Assembly: GCA_900321595.1 (NCBI GenBank)
Contig: ONWP01000121.1
Coordinates: 1-11,261 of the forward strand
Length of the DNA stretch: 11,261 nt
Source of the DNA: an uncultured Eubacteriales bacterium
GTDB taxonomy: Bacteria; Bacillota; Clostridia; Oscillospirales; Acutalibacteraceae
Reading direction: 5' to 3'
Below are positions 1 to 6,543 of the stretch, one piece after another. Numbering within the stretch: position 1 is the stretch's first letter; the number at the start of each line of letters is the position of its first letter. A model generated the notes under the pieces. It did not search any database. It had not been told where the DNA came from and saw only the letters and a program-made list of their open reading frames with translations. Made by a program: the position numbers and the translations under genes.

Positions 1-575
1 CCCAGATACGCCGCGTAGGACGGCGTGCAGCACAGGATCGTCGCGTGCAGATCGCGCATGAACTGGATCTGACGCTCGGTGTTTCCGCTGGACATGGGCA
101 GCGTGAGGCAGCCGACCTTGTGGGAGCCGCCGTTGAGGCCGGCGCCGCCGGTGAACAGGCCGTAGCCGTACGCCACCTGGCAGACGTCATCGCTTGTGCC
201 GCCCGCGGCGATGATGGCTCTGGCGCAGCAGTCCTCCCAGAGATCGATGTCGTGCTGGGTGTAGAACGCGACGACACGGCGGCCTGTGGTGCCGCTGGTG
301 GACTGGATACGCACGCAGTTTTTCAGGTCGGTGCCAAGCAGCCCGTAGGGATACGCGTCGCGCAGGTCGGCCTTGGAGATGAAGGGCAGCTTGTGCAGAT
401 CGTCCACGGACTTGATGTCCTCAGGCGCCACGCCGCGCTTCTTCATCAGATCCGCATAGTACTTCACGTTGTCCCAGACATGACGCACCTGCTTTACGAG
501 CCGTTCGTCCTGCCAGTCTCTGATCTGGTCCCGGGACGCGCATTCGATCTCGGGTTGGTAGTAGTGTTTTTCCAC
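1..575 (-). CDS. paaK: Phenylacetate-CoA ligase-like adenylating enzyme (N-terminal part, runs off left edge)
   Basis: About 191 N-terminal residues of an acyl/aryl-CoA ligase of the PaaK type are visible; the family is usually about 430 residues, so the C-terminal half lies beyond base 1. Such enzymes use ATP and CoA to turn an aryl acid into its CoA thioester through an acyl-adenylate, in the cytoplasm. Seen: the start of the fold with YYQPEIE near residues 5-11, the ATP-binding P-loop STSGTTGR at about 92-99, and the PaaK signature region YGYGLFTGG at about 136-144, followed by LNGGSHKVG. The start is GTG at 575-573; a purine-rich GGAAAGG lies about 10 bases upstream, and no in-frame ATG occurs before residue 44. 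It is transcribed divergently from the PAP2 gene. In Clostridia this family often sits beside indolepyruvate ferredoxin oxidoreductase genes, but the neighbour is outside the window. The true substrate cannot be told from this fragment. Confidence 0.9.
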   Translation of the reverse strand, partial: MEKHYYQPEIECASRDQIRDWQDERLVKQVRHVWDNVKYYADLMKKRGVAPEDIKSVDDLHKLPFISKADLRDAYPYGLLGTDLKNCVRIQSTSGTTGRRVVAFYTQHDIDLWEDCCARAIIAAGGTSDDVCQVAYGYGLFTGGAGLNGGSHKVGCLTLPMSSGNTERQIQFMRDLHATILCCTPSYAAYL

Positions 576-608
576 GGGTATCAGTCCTTTCCTGTCCTGT
601 TGCCTCTT

Positions 609-638
609 ATAATACTCCCGCCGCCGTCCGTTTGTCAA
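609..638 (-). promoter_or_regulatory. Sigma-A promoter for the paaK-like gene
   Basis: On the minus strand a perfect TTGACA (633-638) is followed after 18 bases by TATTAT (609-614). It lies 34 bases upstream of the GTG start, so the 5' leader is short, with no room for a riboswitch. Confidence 0.7.
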
Positions 639-711
639 CCGCAAAACTCCCCAAAGTGTTGAATTTATCAAAACTTTTCAGGGAATCATCCGGAAAATCC
701 GTGCATCGAGC

Positions 712-739
712 TTGACACACGGGCGCAATCTGCTATAAT
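712..739 (+). promoter_or_regulatory. Sigma-A promoter for the PAP2 phosphatase gene
   Basis: A perfect TTGACA (712-717), a 16-base spacer, then a perfect TATAAT (734-739) preceded by TGC, which makes an extended -10 (TGnTATAAT). The extended -10 probably compensates for the slightly short spacer. It lies 32 bases before the GTG start and is back to back with the paaK-like promoter, about 75 bases away. Confidence 0.85.
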
Positions 740-771
740 GATTTTATCTATGTCTACCGGAGGAATTTACT

Positions 772-1671
772 GTGAAACGAATTCTTACGATCCTGCTCAC
801 CCTGCTCGTGACCGCGCTGGCGCTCTGTCAGATCCCGGTCATGGCGGAACCCGTAAGCGCGGAAAACGCGTTTGACACGCCAGCGGTCGTTGCCACCGCG
901 GCGGCGACAGAGAAAGCGGAACCCGTTTCGGCAGCCGCTTCGCAGGAGGAGGACGCCAAGACGAAGATCTCCGCGGTGGGCGCGTGGCTCAACACGACCT
1001 TCGCCGATTTTGACTACAAGGTCTTCACGCTGTTCTCCAAGCTGCACCGCGACTGGCTCACCCCTGTCATCCACTACCTGACCATGCTCGGCGACAGCCC
1101 GTTCGTCCCCGTCCTGCTGGTCTTCGCGATCATTATGTTCATGTGGAAAAAGAACCGCAGATGGGCCATGGCTCTGTTCTTCGCCATCATCATCGGGACG
1201 CTCGTCACAAACGTCATCGTCAAGCCGCTGATCGCGCGGCCGCGGCCGTACGTGTCGCTGGCGAACGATCAGCAGTTCATGCAATGGTACATGGAGGCCG
1301 GCGCGGAGGTCGAGAGCGACAAGAGCTTCCCCAGCGGCCACACCACGGCGGCGTTTGAGATCGGCATCACGCTGATGCTCGCGGTCCGGAACAAGGGGAT
1401 CAAGTGGCTGTTCCCGCTCTACTCGATCTTCATCGCGTGCACGCGCCTTTACCTGTGCGTCCACTACTGCACCGACGTCATCGGCGGCATGCTCATCGGC
1501 ATCTGCGCCGGCGTGCTCGCCTACTGCATCTCCCGCAGCCTGATGTCCTGGATGGAGGAAAGCGAGGGCGGTCTCGGCAGACGGCTCAACGATTTCGACC
1601 TGGGCGGCAAGCGAAAGAAGAAGATCCAGGCGGAACCGCTCGAAGCCGACGCGGAACCGCTCGAAGAATAA
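772..1671 (+). CDS. PAP2-family membrane phosphatase
   Basis: A 299-residue integral membrane phosphatase of the PAP2 (type 2 phosphatidic acid phosphatase) superfamily, which removes phosphate from lipid phosphates or pyrophosphates such as phosphatidic acid or undecaprenyl pyrophosphate. All three catalytic motifs are present: KX6RP as KPLIARPRP (K151, R158, P159), PSGH at 187-190, and a third motif with R225, H231 and D235, where the usual SR is TR. Hydrophobic segments lie at about 4-24, 98-124, 131-150, 193-206, 212-230 and 236-254, giving the usual six-helix layout with the active site outside. Between the first segment and the domain is an Ala/Glu-rich linker (about 25-70), and the C-tail is charged. 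The GTG start at 772 has GGAGG at 759-763. It has its own promoter and terminator. The substrate is not determined; an undecaprenyl-pyrophosphate role is possible but unproven. Confidence 0.93.
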   Translation: MKRILTILLTLLVTALALCQIPVMAEPVSAENAFDTPAVVATAAATEKAEPVSAAASQEEDAKTKISAVGAWLNTTFADFDYKVFTLFSKLHRDWLTPVIHYLTMLGDSPFVPVLLVFAIIMFMWKKNRRWAMALFFAIIIGTLVTNVIVKPLIARPRPYVSLANDQQFMQWYMEAGAEVESDKSFPSGHTTAAFEIGITLMLAVRNKGIKWLFPLYSIFIACTRLYLCVHYCTDVIGGMLIGICAGVLAYCISRSLMSWMEESEGGLGRRLNDFDLGGKRKKKIQAEPLEADAEPLEE

Positions 1672-1679
1672 CAAGCAGG

Positions 1680-1707
1680 ACCGCCGAGCGCTCGGCGGTT
1701 CTCTTTT
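1680..1707 (+). terminator. Intrinsic terminator after the PAP2 gene
   Basis: An uninterrupted GC-rich palindrome, with arms accgccgagc and gctcggcggt (1680-1699), is followed by the T-rich run ttctctttt. It starts 9 bases after the PAP2 stop, so the regulator gene downstream needs its own promoter. Confidence 0.75.
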
Positions 1708-1737
1708 AAAGCTAAATTAAAGTCCGCGGATTATGAT
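1706..1737 (+). promoter_or_regulatory. Probable promoter and operator of the two-component genes
   Basis: Two copies of TTAAAG (1706-1711 and 1717-1722) are separated by five bases, giving an exact 11-bp period. A -10-like TATGAT follows at 1732-1737. No good -35 box stands at the right distance; the second repeat ends 9 bases before the -10 and so covers the -35 region. Direct repeats spaced by 11 bp are typical sites for OmpR/PhoB-type dimers, and the gene just downstream encodes such a regulator. Autoregulation is an inference. The first repeat overlaps the T-run of the preceding terminator. Confidence 0.4.
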
Positions 1738-1754
1738 AGATGCGAACAAAGAAA

Positions 1755-1761
1755 AAGGAGG
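1755..1761 (+). promoter_or_regulatory. Ribosome binding site fixing the response-regulator start
   Basis: AAGGAGG lies 7 bases before the ATG at 1769. An earlier in-frame ATG at 1733 lies within the putative -10 and would add 12 residues ahead of a canonical receiver start, so 1769 is the true start. Confidence 0.9.
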
Positions 1762-1768
1762 ATCATTT

Positions 1769-2446
1769 ATGCGTATTCTGATCGTGGAAGATGAAAAACA
1801 GCTTGCGGACGCGACGGCGGCCATTCTGAAAAAGGAACAGTATTTTGTGGATGTGGTTTACGACGGGCAGGACGGCCTGGATTACGCGCTCAGCGACATT
1901 TATGATTTGGTTTTGCTCGACATCATGCTGCCGAAAATCAACGGCATCGACGTGCTCAAGCAGGTGCGCGCGCACGGGTTGAGCGTTCCGGTGATGCTGC
2001 TCACCGCCAGAACGGAGGTCGGCGACAAGATCCGCGGTCTCGACGCCGGCGCGGACGACTATCTGACGAAGCCCTTCAACAAGGGCGAGCTTCTGGCGCG
2101 CGTGCGCGCGCTGACCCGGCGCAAGGGCGACATCCCGCCGAACGAGCTGGCCTTCGGCGACGTCAAGCTCAACCAGAGCACGTATGAGCTCATCTGCGGC
2201 GAGGAGGCCGTCAAGCTCGGCGGCAAGGAATTCAAGATCATGCAGATGCTCATGTACGCGCCGAAAAACATCATCTCCAAGGATGAGTTCATCGAAAAGA
2301 TCTGGGGCTACGACACCGAGGCCGAGTACAACAGCATCGAGGTATACATCTCTTTCCTGCGCAAAAAGCTGGGCGTCATCGGTTCGACCGTAAAGATCAA
2401 GGCCAGCCGCGGCATCGGATATTACCTTGAATACACGGAAGCTTAA
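1769..2446 (+). CDS. OmpR/PhoB-family response regulator
   Basis: A 225-residue cytoplasmic transcription factor with an N-terminal receiver domain (about 1-118) and a C-terminal winged-helix DNA-binding domain (about 127-222). The receiver has its acidic pocket at E7/D8, the phospho-acceptor D51 in LLDIMLP, switch residue T79 in LLTAR, and K101 in LTKPF, so it should be fully phosphorylatable. The effector domain shows the LGGKEFKIMQML and IEVYISFLRKKLG segments and ends with the wing signature RGIGYYLE. It receives phosphate from the sensor kinase encoded just downstream, whose start overlaps the end of this gene by 20 bases. The 11-bp direct repeat upstream may be its own binding site. The regulon is unknown; the adjacent PAP2 phosphatase is a candidate target only by proximity. 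Confidence 0.97.
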   Translation: MRILIVEDEKQLADATAAILKKEQYFVDVVYDGQDGLDYALSDIYDLVLLDIMLPKINGIDVLKQVRAHGLSVPVMLLTARTEVGDKIRGLDAGADDYLTKPFNKGELLARVRALTRRKGDIPPNELAFGDVKLNQSTYELICGEEAVKLGGKEFKIMQMLMYAPKNIISKDEFIEKIWGYDTEAEYNSIEVYISFLRKKLGVIGSTVKIKASRGIGYYLEYTEA

Positions 2447-3659
2447 ACGCAGCTCCATACGCAGCACCCGCGGCAAATTCATCCTCGTCAGCGCGGTGAG
2501 CATGACGCTTGTCATGCTGATCCTGTTCGCGCTGCTGAGCCTGACGCTGCTCGGGTTCGTCCTGCTCTCCGCGGAGCAGAACGTGCGCATGGTGGAGCAG
2601 ATGCGCGGCGTGCTTTTGACGGAGGACAGCGCCGCGACAGACGACTTTTTCCCCGCGTCGCAGAAAATCAGCTACGTGTACACGCGGTTTGACAACCGCA
2701 CCAACGAACCGGTCAGCACATACACCAGCATGGAGGACGTCTACACCTACAACGATCAGGTCTTCCTGTCGCGCAAGATCATGTCGCGGGAACAGCCCGA
2801 AGGCTATTACGGCCGCATGAGCTACCGCGTCAGCGACAACGGGCTGTACACGACCGTCACCATCGTCGATATGACGCAGCAGCTGTCGGTGCTGCGCAGC
2901 GTAATCTACGTAGCAGCCATCGTCATGACGCTTTCCGTGCTGATGGTGATGATCCTGATCTTCTTCCTGTCCAAATGGGCGATGCGGCCGGTTGAGCGAT
3001 CCATTGACCGGCAGAAGCGGTTCATCTCCGACGCCAGTCACGAGCTGAAGACGCCGCTGGCCGTCATCAGCGCCAATGCGGACGCGCTCGAAGCGGAGAT
3101 CGGGGAAAACCGGTGGCTTACCAATATCAAATCCGAATCCGGCACGATGAACGAGATGGTGCTCGACCTGCTGGATCTGGCGAAGCTGGATGAAACCGCC
3201 GGCACGCTGACCATGGAGGAATTCGACCTGTCGCGGACGGTGATGAAAAAAGCGCTGGAATTTGAATCGATGGCCTTCGAGGCGGGCAAGCGGTTTGAGG
3301 AAAAAATCGAGCCGAACATCCGCTACCGCGGCAGCGAACCGGAGATCGCGCGGCTGACCGCGATCCTGATCGACAACGCCATCAAGCACTCGAACGACGG
3401 CGGCCTGATCAGCATCTCGCTCAACAGCGACGGCGCGAAACGGGTGCTGCGCGTGTTCAACACCGGCGACGGTCTGCGCAAGGCGGATCGAGAAAAGGTT
3501 TTTGAGCGGTTCTACCGCAGCGACGCCTCCCGCTCCCGCGAGACCGGCGGCTACGGCCTCGGGCTGTCCATCGCGAAATCCATCGTGGACGCGCACGGCG
3601 GCAGGATCTCCGCGGACTGCGACGAGGGCAAATGGGTCTGCTTTACGGCGGTGCTGTGA
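2427..3659 (+). CDS. Membrane sensor histidine kinase
   Basis: A 410-residue sensor kinase partnered with the preceding regulator. Transmembrane segments lie at about 18-48 and 158-182 and flank a sensor region of about 110 residues (49-157) that I do not recognise. After the second segment there is only a short linker and no clear full HAMP domain. The dimerisation and phosphotransfer motif is SDASHELKTP with phospho-acceptor H205. The ATPase domain has an N box (ILIDNAIKHS, 313-322), a G1 box (NTGDG, 345-349), an F box (ERFYRSD, 360-366) and a G2 box (GGYGLGLS, 374-381). The start is TTG at 2427 inside the regulator gene. There is no strong ribosome site, so translation probably depends on ribosomes finishing the regulator. 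The next in-frame ATG, near 2502, would cut into the first membrane helix. The signal sensed is unknown; envelope stress is a guess from the neighbouring phosphatase. Confidence 0.95.
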   Translation: MNTRKLKRSSIRSTRGKFILVSAVSMTLVMLILFALLSLTLLGFVLLSAEQNVRMVEQMRGVLLTEDSAATDDFFPASQKISYVYTRFDNRTNEPVSTYTSMEDVYTYNDQVFLSRKIMSREQPEGYYGRMSYRVSDNGLYTTVTIVDMTQQLSVLRSVIYVAAIVMTLSVLMVMILIFFLSKWAMRPVERSIDRQKRFISDASHELKTPLAVISANADALEAEIGENRWLTNIKSESGTMNEMVLDLLDLAKLDETAGTLTMEEFDLSRTVMKKALEFESMAFEAGKRFEEKIEPNIRYRGSEPEIARLTAILIDNAIKHSNDGGLISISLNSDGAKRVLRVFNTGDGLRKADREKVFERFYRSDASRSRETGGYGLGLSIAKSIVDAHGGRISADCDEGKWVCFTAVL

Positions 3660-3671
3660 TCCGATATCGAC

Positions 3672-3714
3672 AAAAGGAAGCTTCGGCGCGCAAAACCGAA
3701 GCTTCCGTATTTTT
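3672..3714. terminator. Bidirectional terminator between convergent genes
   Basis: An 11-bp perfect stem, ggaagcttcgg (3676-3686) with ccgaagcttcc (3696-3706), closes a 9-base loop. On the plus strand TTTTT follows at 3710-3714; on the minus strand TTTT (3672-3675) directly follows the stem. It can end both the sensor-kinase transcript and that of the ceramidase-fold gene whose stop is at 3725. Confidence 0.88.
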
Positions 3715-3724
3715 ATTGCCTGCG

Positions 3725-5170
3725 TTATTTCGCCGGGGACTCATCCTCGCGGATCCGTTCCATCATGGCCGCGAAGGTGTCTGCGATGGCCTCCTGCGCG
3801 TAATACCCGAGCGAATTCGTCTCGTGATAGTGCCGGTTGTTGAACCGGTCCCGCGCCGTGGACAGATACGGCTGCGTCGGGTGCAGCACGAAATCGTTCG
3901 GCGGCACCACATATCCGGTCATGTCGTTCGTATTGCCGAAGACCAGCAGATCGTCGTCACCCGCGATCTCGCACAGCGGACGCGGATTGATATTCGCGGG
4001 CTGTCCTGTCGCGGACACGTCCGCGGAGGCGTAGCCGCCGTAGACCGTCTCCGGGAAGCTTTCGCCGGGCAGCAGCAGTACGCGCTGATCGCCGATCTTC
4101 AGATACGTCAGCTCCGTCTTCATCGCGAGTCCGAGATCGCCCTTGTCGTAGGGATACCGCTTGCTCGTCATGACGTTGAGGCTCGCCAGAAACGCCAGCA
4201 CGCCGTTGTCCGCCGGGATGTAGAAGGGCTGGCGCAGCTCTGTGATGCGCGCCTCCAGCTTGCGGTCGTTGTCGATCGAAAGCGCGGCGTCGCCGAGGCG
4301 CTCCCCCTCGATCCGGGTGCGCTCATATACGTCGTCGCAGTAGTCGCCGGGATCGACGGCGCCGATCGCGCCGATCGCGAACAGCACATTGACCGGCTTC
4401 GACGCGTTGATGCGCTCGCGCAGATAATAGGGATAATCCGCGCTGCACATGCGGTTGTCGCCGCCGAGCGTATTCGGATGCGCCGCGAAGTTGAGGAACC
4501 ACGTCTCCGTGGAGCCGTCGTCCGGGACAAAGCGGAAGCGGGTCAGCGTGTCGTGCAGCACGATGGGCTCGCGCTTGTCGTACTGCGCGTCCGGCACATG
4601 GACGGTGCCGAGATACAGATCGCCGGTCGTCCGGTTGTCATACGCCTCGTTCACGATCTCGCAGATGGAGGAGAACAGCAGCTCCATATAGTCCTTATCC
4701 TTGCCGGTGCGGGGCAGCTTGCCCCAGTAGCCCAGCGTATCAAAGCCGCCGTGGGTGTGCGTCGCGCTGATATTGATGCTGCGGCAGTCCGACCGGCGGG
4801 AAAAGCTCACCAGCCGCTCGCGCACGCCGTCCACGTCCGCGCCCGTCAGACCGATGCAGTCGATCGCGCACATGACGATGCCGCCGCTGCCGGGACAGCC
4901 GATCCACATGGCTCTGGCCGTGATGGGGTCGTGAACGCCCTCCATCTTGTGTCCCATGCCGTGGCCCGCGACCCAGTAATCCTTCGCCAGCACGTCGTCC
5001 GGCATGACCTCGCGCATGGCGTAGCCGACCTCGAATTTGCCGTTGTCGCTGACCATGTGCTTGATCATGTGCGGAGAGATGGGCGGCGCCGTCTTCCGGC
5101 GCTTCATATTTCTGCCGCTCTGTTTGGAGAGCGAGCGTACCGCTTTTGCGGCAAGATCCGCAATTTCCAT
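3725..5170 (-). CDS. Neutral/alkaline ceramidase-fold hydrolase, short and without signal peptide
   Basis: A 481-residue protein matching the N-terminal catalytic domain of neutral/alkaline non-lysosomal ceramidases (Ceramidase_alk family), zinc amidases that split fatty acid from sphingosine. Seen: the domain opens with FEVGYAMREVMP at about 46-57; ATHTHGG carries H138 and H140; FAAHPNTLGG carries H231; LPGESFPE carries E370; NDMTGYVVPP carries Y420. These match the expected zinc-ligand regions. The block that normally holds the catalytic serine (GDVSPN-like) reads IGAVDPGD here, with D273 where Ser is expected. No signal peptide is seen, and the C-terminal Ig-like domain of secreted ceramidases (about 640-670 residues in all) is absent, so it is probably cytoplasmic. 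The ATG at 5170 has AGAAGG 8 bases upstream. A later ATG (residue 22) lacks such a site. The substrate is unknown and ceramide hydrolysis should not be assumed. It is divergent from nagA. Confidence 0.82.
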   Translation of the reverse strand: MEIADLAAKAVRSLSKQSGRNMKRRKTAPPISPHMIKHMVSDNGKFEVGYAMREVMPDDVLAKDYWVAGHGMGHKMEGVHDPITARAMWIGCPGSGGIVMCAIDCIGLTGADVDGVRERLVSFSRRSDCRSINISATHTHGGFDTLGYWGKLPRTGKDKDYMELLFSSICEIVNEAYDNRTTGDLYLGTVHVPDAQYDKREPIVLHDTLTRFRFVPDDGSTETWFLNFAAHPNTLGGDNRMCSADYPYYLRERINASKPVNVLFAIGAIGAVDPGDYCDDVYERTRIEGERLGDAALSIDNDRKLEARITELRQPFYIPADNGVLAFLASLNVMTSKRYPYDKGDLGLAMKTELTYLKIGDQRVLLLPGESFPETVYGGYASADVSATGQPANINPRPLCEIAGDDDLLVFGNTNDMTGYVVPPNDFVLHPTQPYLSTARDRFNNRHYHETNSLGYYAQEAIADTFAAMMERIREDESPAK

Positions 5171-5206
5171 ATTTCAAACCTTCTTTAGGAATTGATTTTT
5201 CGTTTT

Positions 5207-5254
5207 ATTATACAACATTGAGCGCACGTATGCAATATTTTTTGAAAAATTTTA
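5207..5254 (-). promoter_or_regulatory. Promoter with UP-like tract for the ceramidase-fold gene
   Basis: On the minus strand TTGCAT (5230-5235) and TATAAT (5207-5212) are separated by 17 bases. Immediately upstream of the -35 box (5236-5254) is an almost pure A/T run of alternating A and T tracts, resembling an UP element that contacts the RNA polymerase alpha subunit. Confidence 0.7.
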
Positions 5255-5305
5255 CCTGATATTCACAATTCAACGGCCGCCGCAGTCAAATCGAACGCGC
5301 CGCGC

Positions 5306-5334
5306 TTGCCTTTCGGACGGAAATGTGCTAACAT
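5306..5334 (+). promoter_or_regulatory. Probable promoter for nagA
   Basis: TTGCCT (5306-5311), a 17-base spacer, and TAACAT (5329-5334) preceded by TGC, forming an extended -10. It is weaker than the other promoters in this window, which leaves room for an activator. The TAACAT box ends 30 bases before the GTG start. Confidence 0.55.
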
Positions 5335-5349
5335 TCGATTGATAACGTG

Positions 5350-5357
5350 AAGGGAGG
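5350..5357 (+). promoter_or_regulatory. Ribosome binding site fixing the nagA start
   Basis: AAGGGAGG lies 7 bases before the GTG at 5365. An upstream in-frame GTG at 5347 would place this site inside the coding sequence and has no ribosome site of its own. Confidence 0.85.
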
Positions 5358-5364
5358 CCTCACT

Positions 5365-6474
5365 GTGAGACTGACAGGCGGTTCCGTCTTTCTGGACGGC
5401 GCGTTTGCGCGAACGGATCTGATCGTGCGGGAAGGCAGGGTCGCCGGCTTCGATCTGCCGGACGACGGACCGGCGATCGACTGCCGGGACGCGCTGATCC
5501 TGCCGGGGCTTGTGGACATCCACACCCACGGCTGCGCCGGTTTTGACTTCGCAACAGCCGACGATGCGGGGCTGCGCGCGATGCTGCGCCGGTACGCGTC
5601 CCGCGGCGTCACAGACGTGGTCGCGACGCTGGTGACGATGTCGCCGGCGGATATACGCGAAGCGGTCCGTCGCATCGGGGCGCACGCGGCGGCGCCGGAC
5701 GAGGCGCGGATCCGCGGCGTCCGGCTGGAGGGGCCGTTTCTCTCGAAGGAAAAGAAGGGCGCGCACGACGAAAGCCTGCTCCTGAAGCCGGACGCGGACT
5801 TCGTCCTGTCGCTGGGCGACGCTGTGACCGTCGTGGACGCGGCGCCGGAGCTGCCCGGCTTCTTCGAGCTGGTCGAGCGCTTTCCCGGCACGGTTTCCGT
5901 CGCCCATACGGCGTGCGACTACGACACGGCGATGCGCGCTGTCGCGCACGGCGCGGATCACTTTACCCATCTGCTCAACGCGATGAACCAGCCGTCGTCG
6001 CGCGCGCCGGGCTGTCTGGGCGCGTTTGCCGATTCCCGGGCGGTCGCCGAGGTCATCTGCGACGGGATCCACATCCATCCGGCCATGCTGCGCCTGCTCT
6101 TTTCGATCGGCGCCGGCCGCGTCGCCGTCATCTCCGACTCCATGGCGGCGGAAGGTCTGCCCGACGGCAGCTACGCGCTGGGCGCGCTGCCGGTGACGGT
6201 TCACGCCGGACGGGCGACGCTCGCGGACGGAACGCTCGCGGGCAGCATCTGCTCCGTCGCCGACGCGGCGGGACGCCTCGCGGACTTCGGCATTCCCGCG
6301 CCGCAGATCGCCGCCGCGCTGACAAGCGTCCCGGCGAACGCGTTGCGCCCCGCGCTGCCGTGCGGCAGGATCGCGGTCGGCGAAAGCGCGGATCTCGCGG
6401 TCTTTGACGCGCGTTTCCGCCTGAAACGCGCGATGCGCGCCGGAAGTTTTCTTCCGGCCGTTCCCGAGGCTTGA
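5365..6474 (+). CDS. nagA: N-acetylglucosamine-6-phosphate deacetylase
   Basis: A 369-residue cytoplasmic enzyme of the amidohydrolase superfamily. It converts N-acetylglucosamine 6-phosphate to glucosamine 6-phosphate and acetate, feeding recycled wall or dietary amino sugar into glycolysis or new wall precursors. Seen: metal-site HTH (H53, H55) in DIHTHGCAGFDF; the glutamate ligand E122 in RLEGPFLS; H181 in VAHT; H202 in THLLNAM; H236 in DGIHIHP; the catalytic aspartate D258 in ISDSM; and TLAGS at 290-294. Length and motif order are normal for the family. The GTG start is set by the ribosome site at 5350-5357. No nagB deaminase, transporter or GntR regulator is adjacent, so it stands alone here. 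No terminator separates it from the next unit, and the next promoter begins on its stop codon, so some readthrough into the glycosyltransferase genes is likely. Confidence 0.94.
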   Translation: MRLTGGSVFLDGAFARTDLIVREGRVAGFDLPDDGPAIDCRDALILPGLVDIHTHGCAGFDFATADDAGLRAMLRRYASRGVTDVVATLVTMSPADIREAVRRIGAHAAAPDEARIRGVRLEGPFLSKEKKGAHDESLLLKPDADFVLSLGDAVTVVDAAPELPGFFELVERFPGTVSVAHTACDYDTAMRAVAHGADHFTHLLNAMNQPSSRAPGCLGAFADSRAVAEVICDGIHIHPAMLRLLFSIGAGRVAVISDSMAAEGLPDGSYALGALPVTVHAGRATLADGTLAGSICSVADAAGRLADFGIPAPQIAAALTSVPANALRPALPCGRIAVGESADLAVFDARFRLKRAMRAGSFLPAVPEA

Positions 6475-6498
6475 CAAACGCCCCGTTTCTGTTATAAT
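6471..6498 (+). promoter_or_regulatory. Sigma-A promoter of the small-protein and glycosyltransferase unit
   Basis: TTGACA (6471-6476) contains the nagA stop codon TGA. A 16-base spacer leads to TATAAT (6493-6498). It drives the genes from 6544 to 9055 and lies 45 bases before the first ATG. Confidence 0.85.
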
Positions 6499-6543
6499 TA
6501 TTATGACTTTTTGTGTTTCTGACTACAAACTGGAGGGATCCCC

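Noticed and set aside
45..662. A 205-codon plus-strand frame at the left edge
   Set aside because: Antisense to the paaK-like gene, which shows the adenylation P-loop and PaaK signature.
2397..3596. A 399-codon minus-strand frame opposite the sensor kinase
   Set aside because: Composition is His/Arg/Gln-rich without family motifs; the plus-strand kinase has every expected box.
772..3659. PAP2 gene and two-component genes as one operon
   Set aside because: A convincing terminator at 1680-1707 separates them; co-regulation is still possible but not a shared main transcript.
3632..5188. A 518-codon open frame on the plus strand, longer than the gene opposite it
   Set aside because: It lies antisense to the ceramidase-fold gene, which has family motifs, a ribosome site and a promoter. 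The plus-strand product is Val/Arg/Ala-rich with no recognisable fold, as expected for a shadow of a GC-rich gene.
6439..6460. Hairpin ccggaag-tttt-cttccgg near the end of nagA, considered as a terminator
   Set aside because: It lies inside the coding sequence and no T-run follows the stem.
5263..6477. A 404-codon minus-strand frame opposite nagA
   Set aside because: Arg-rich shadow without motifs; nagA has its full set of catalytic residues.
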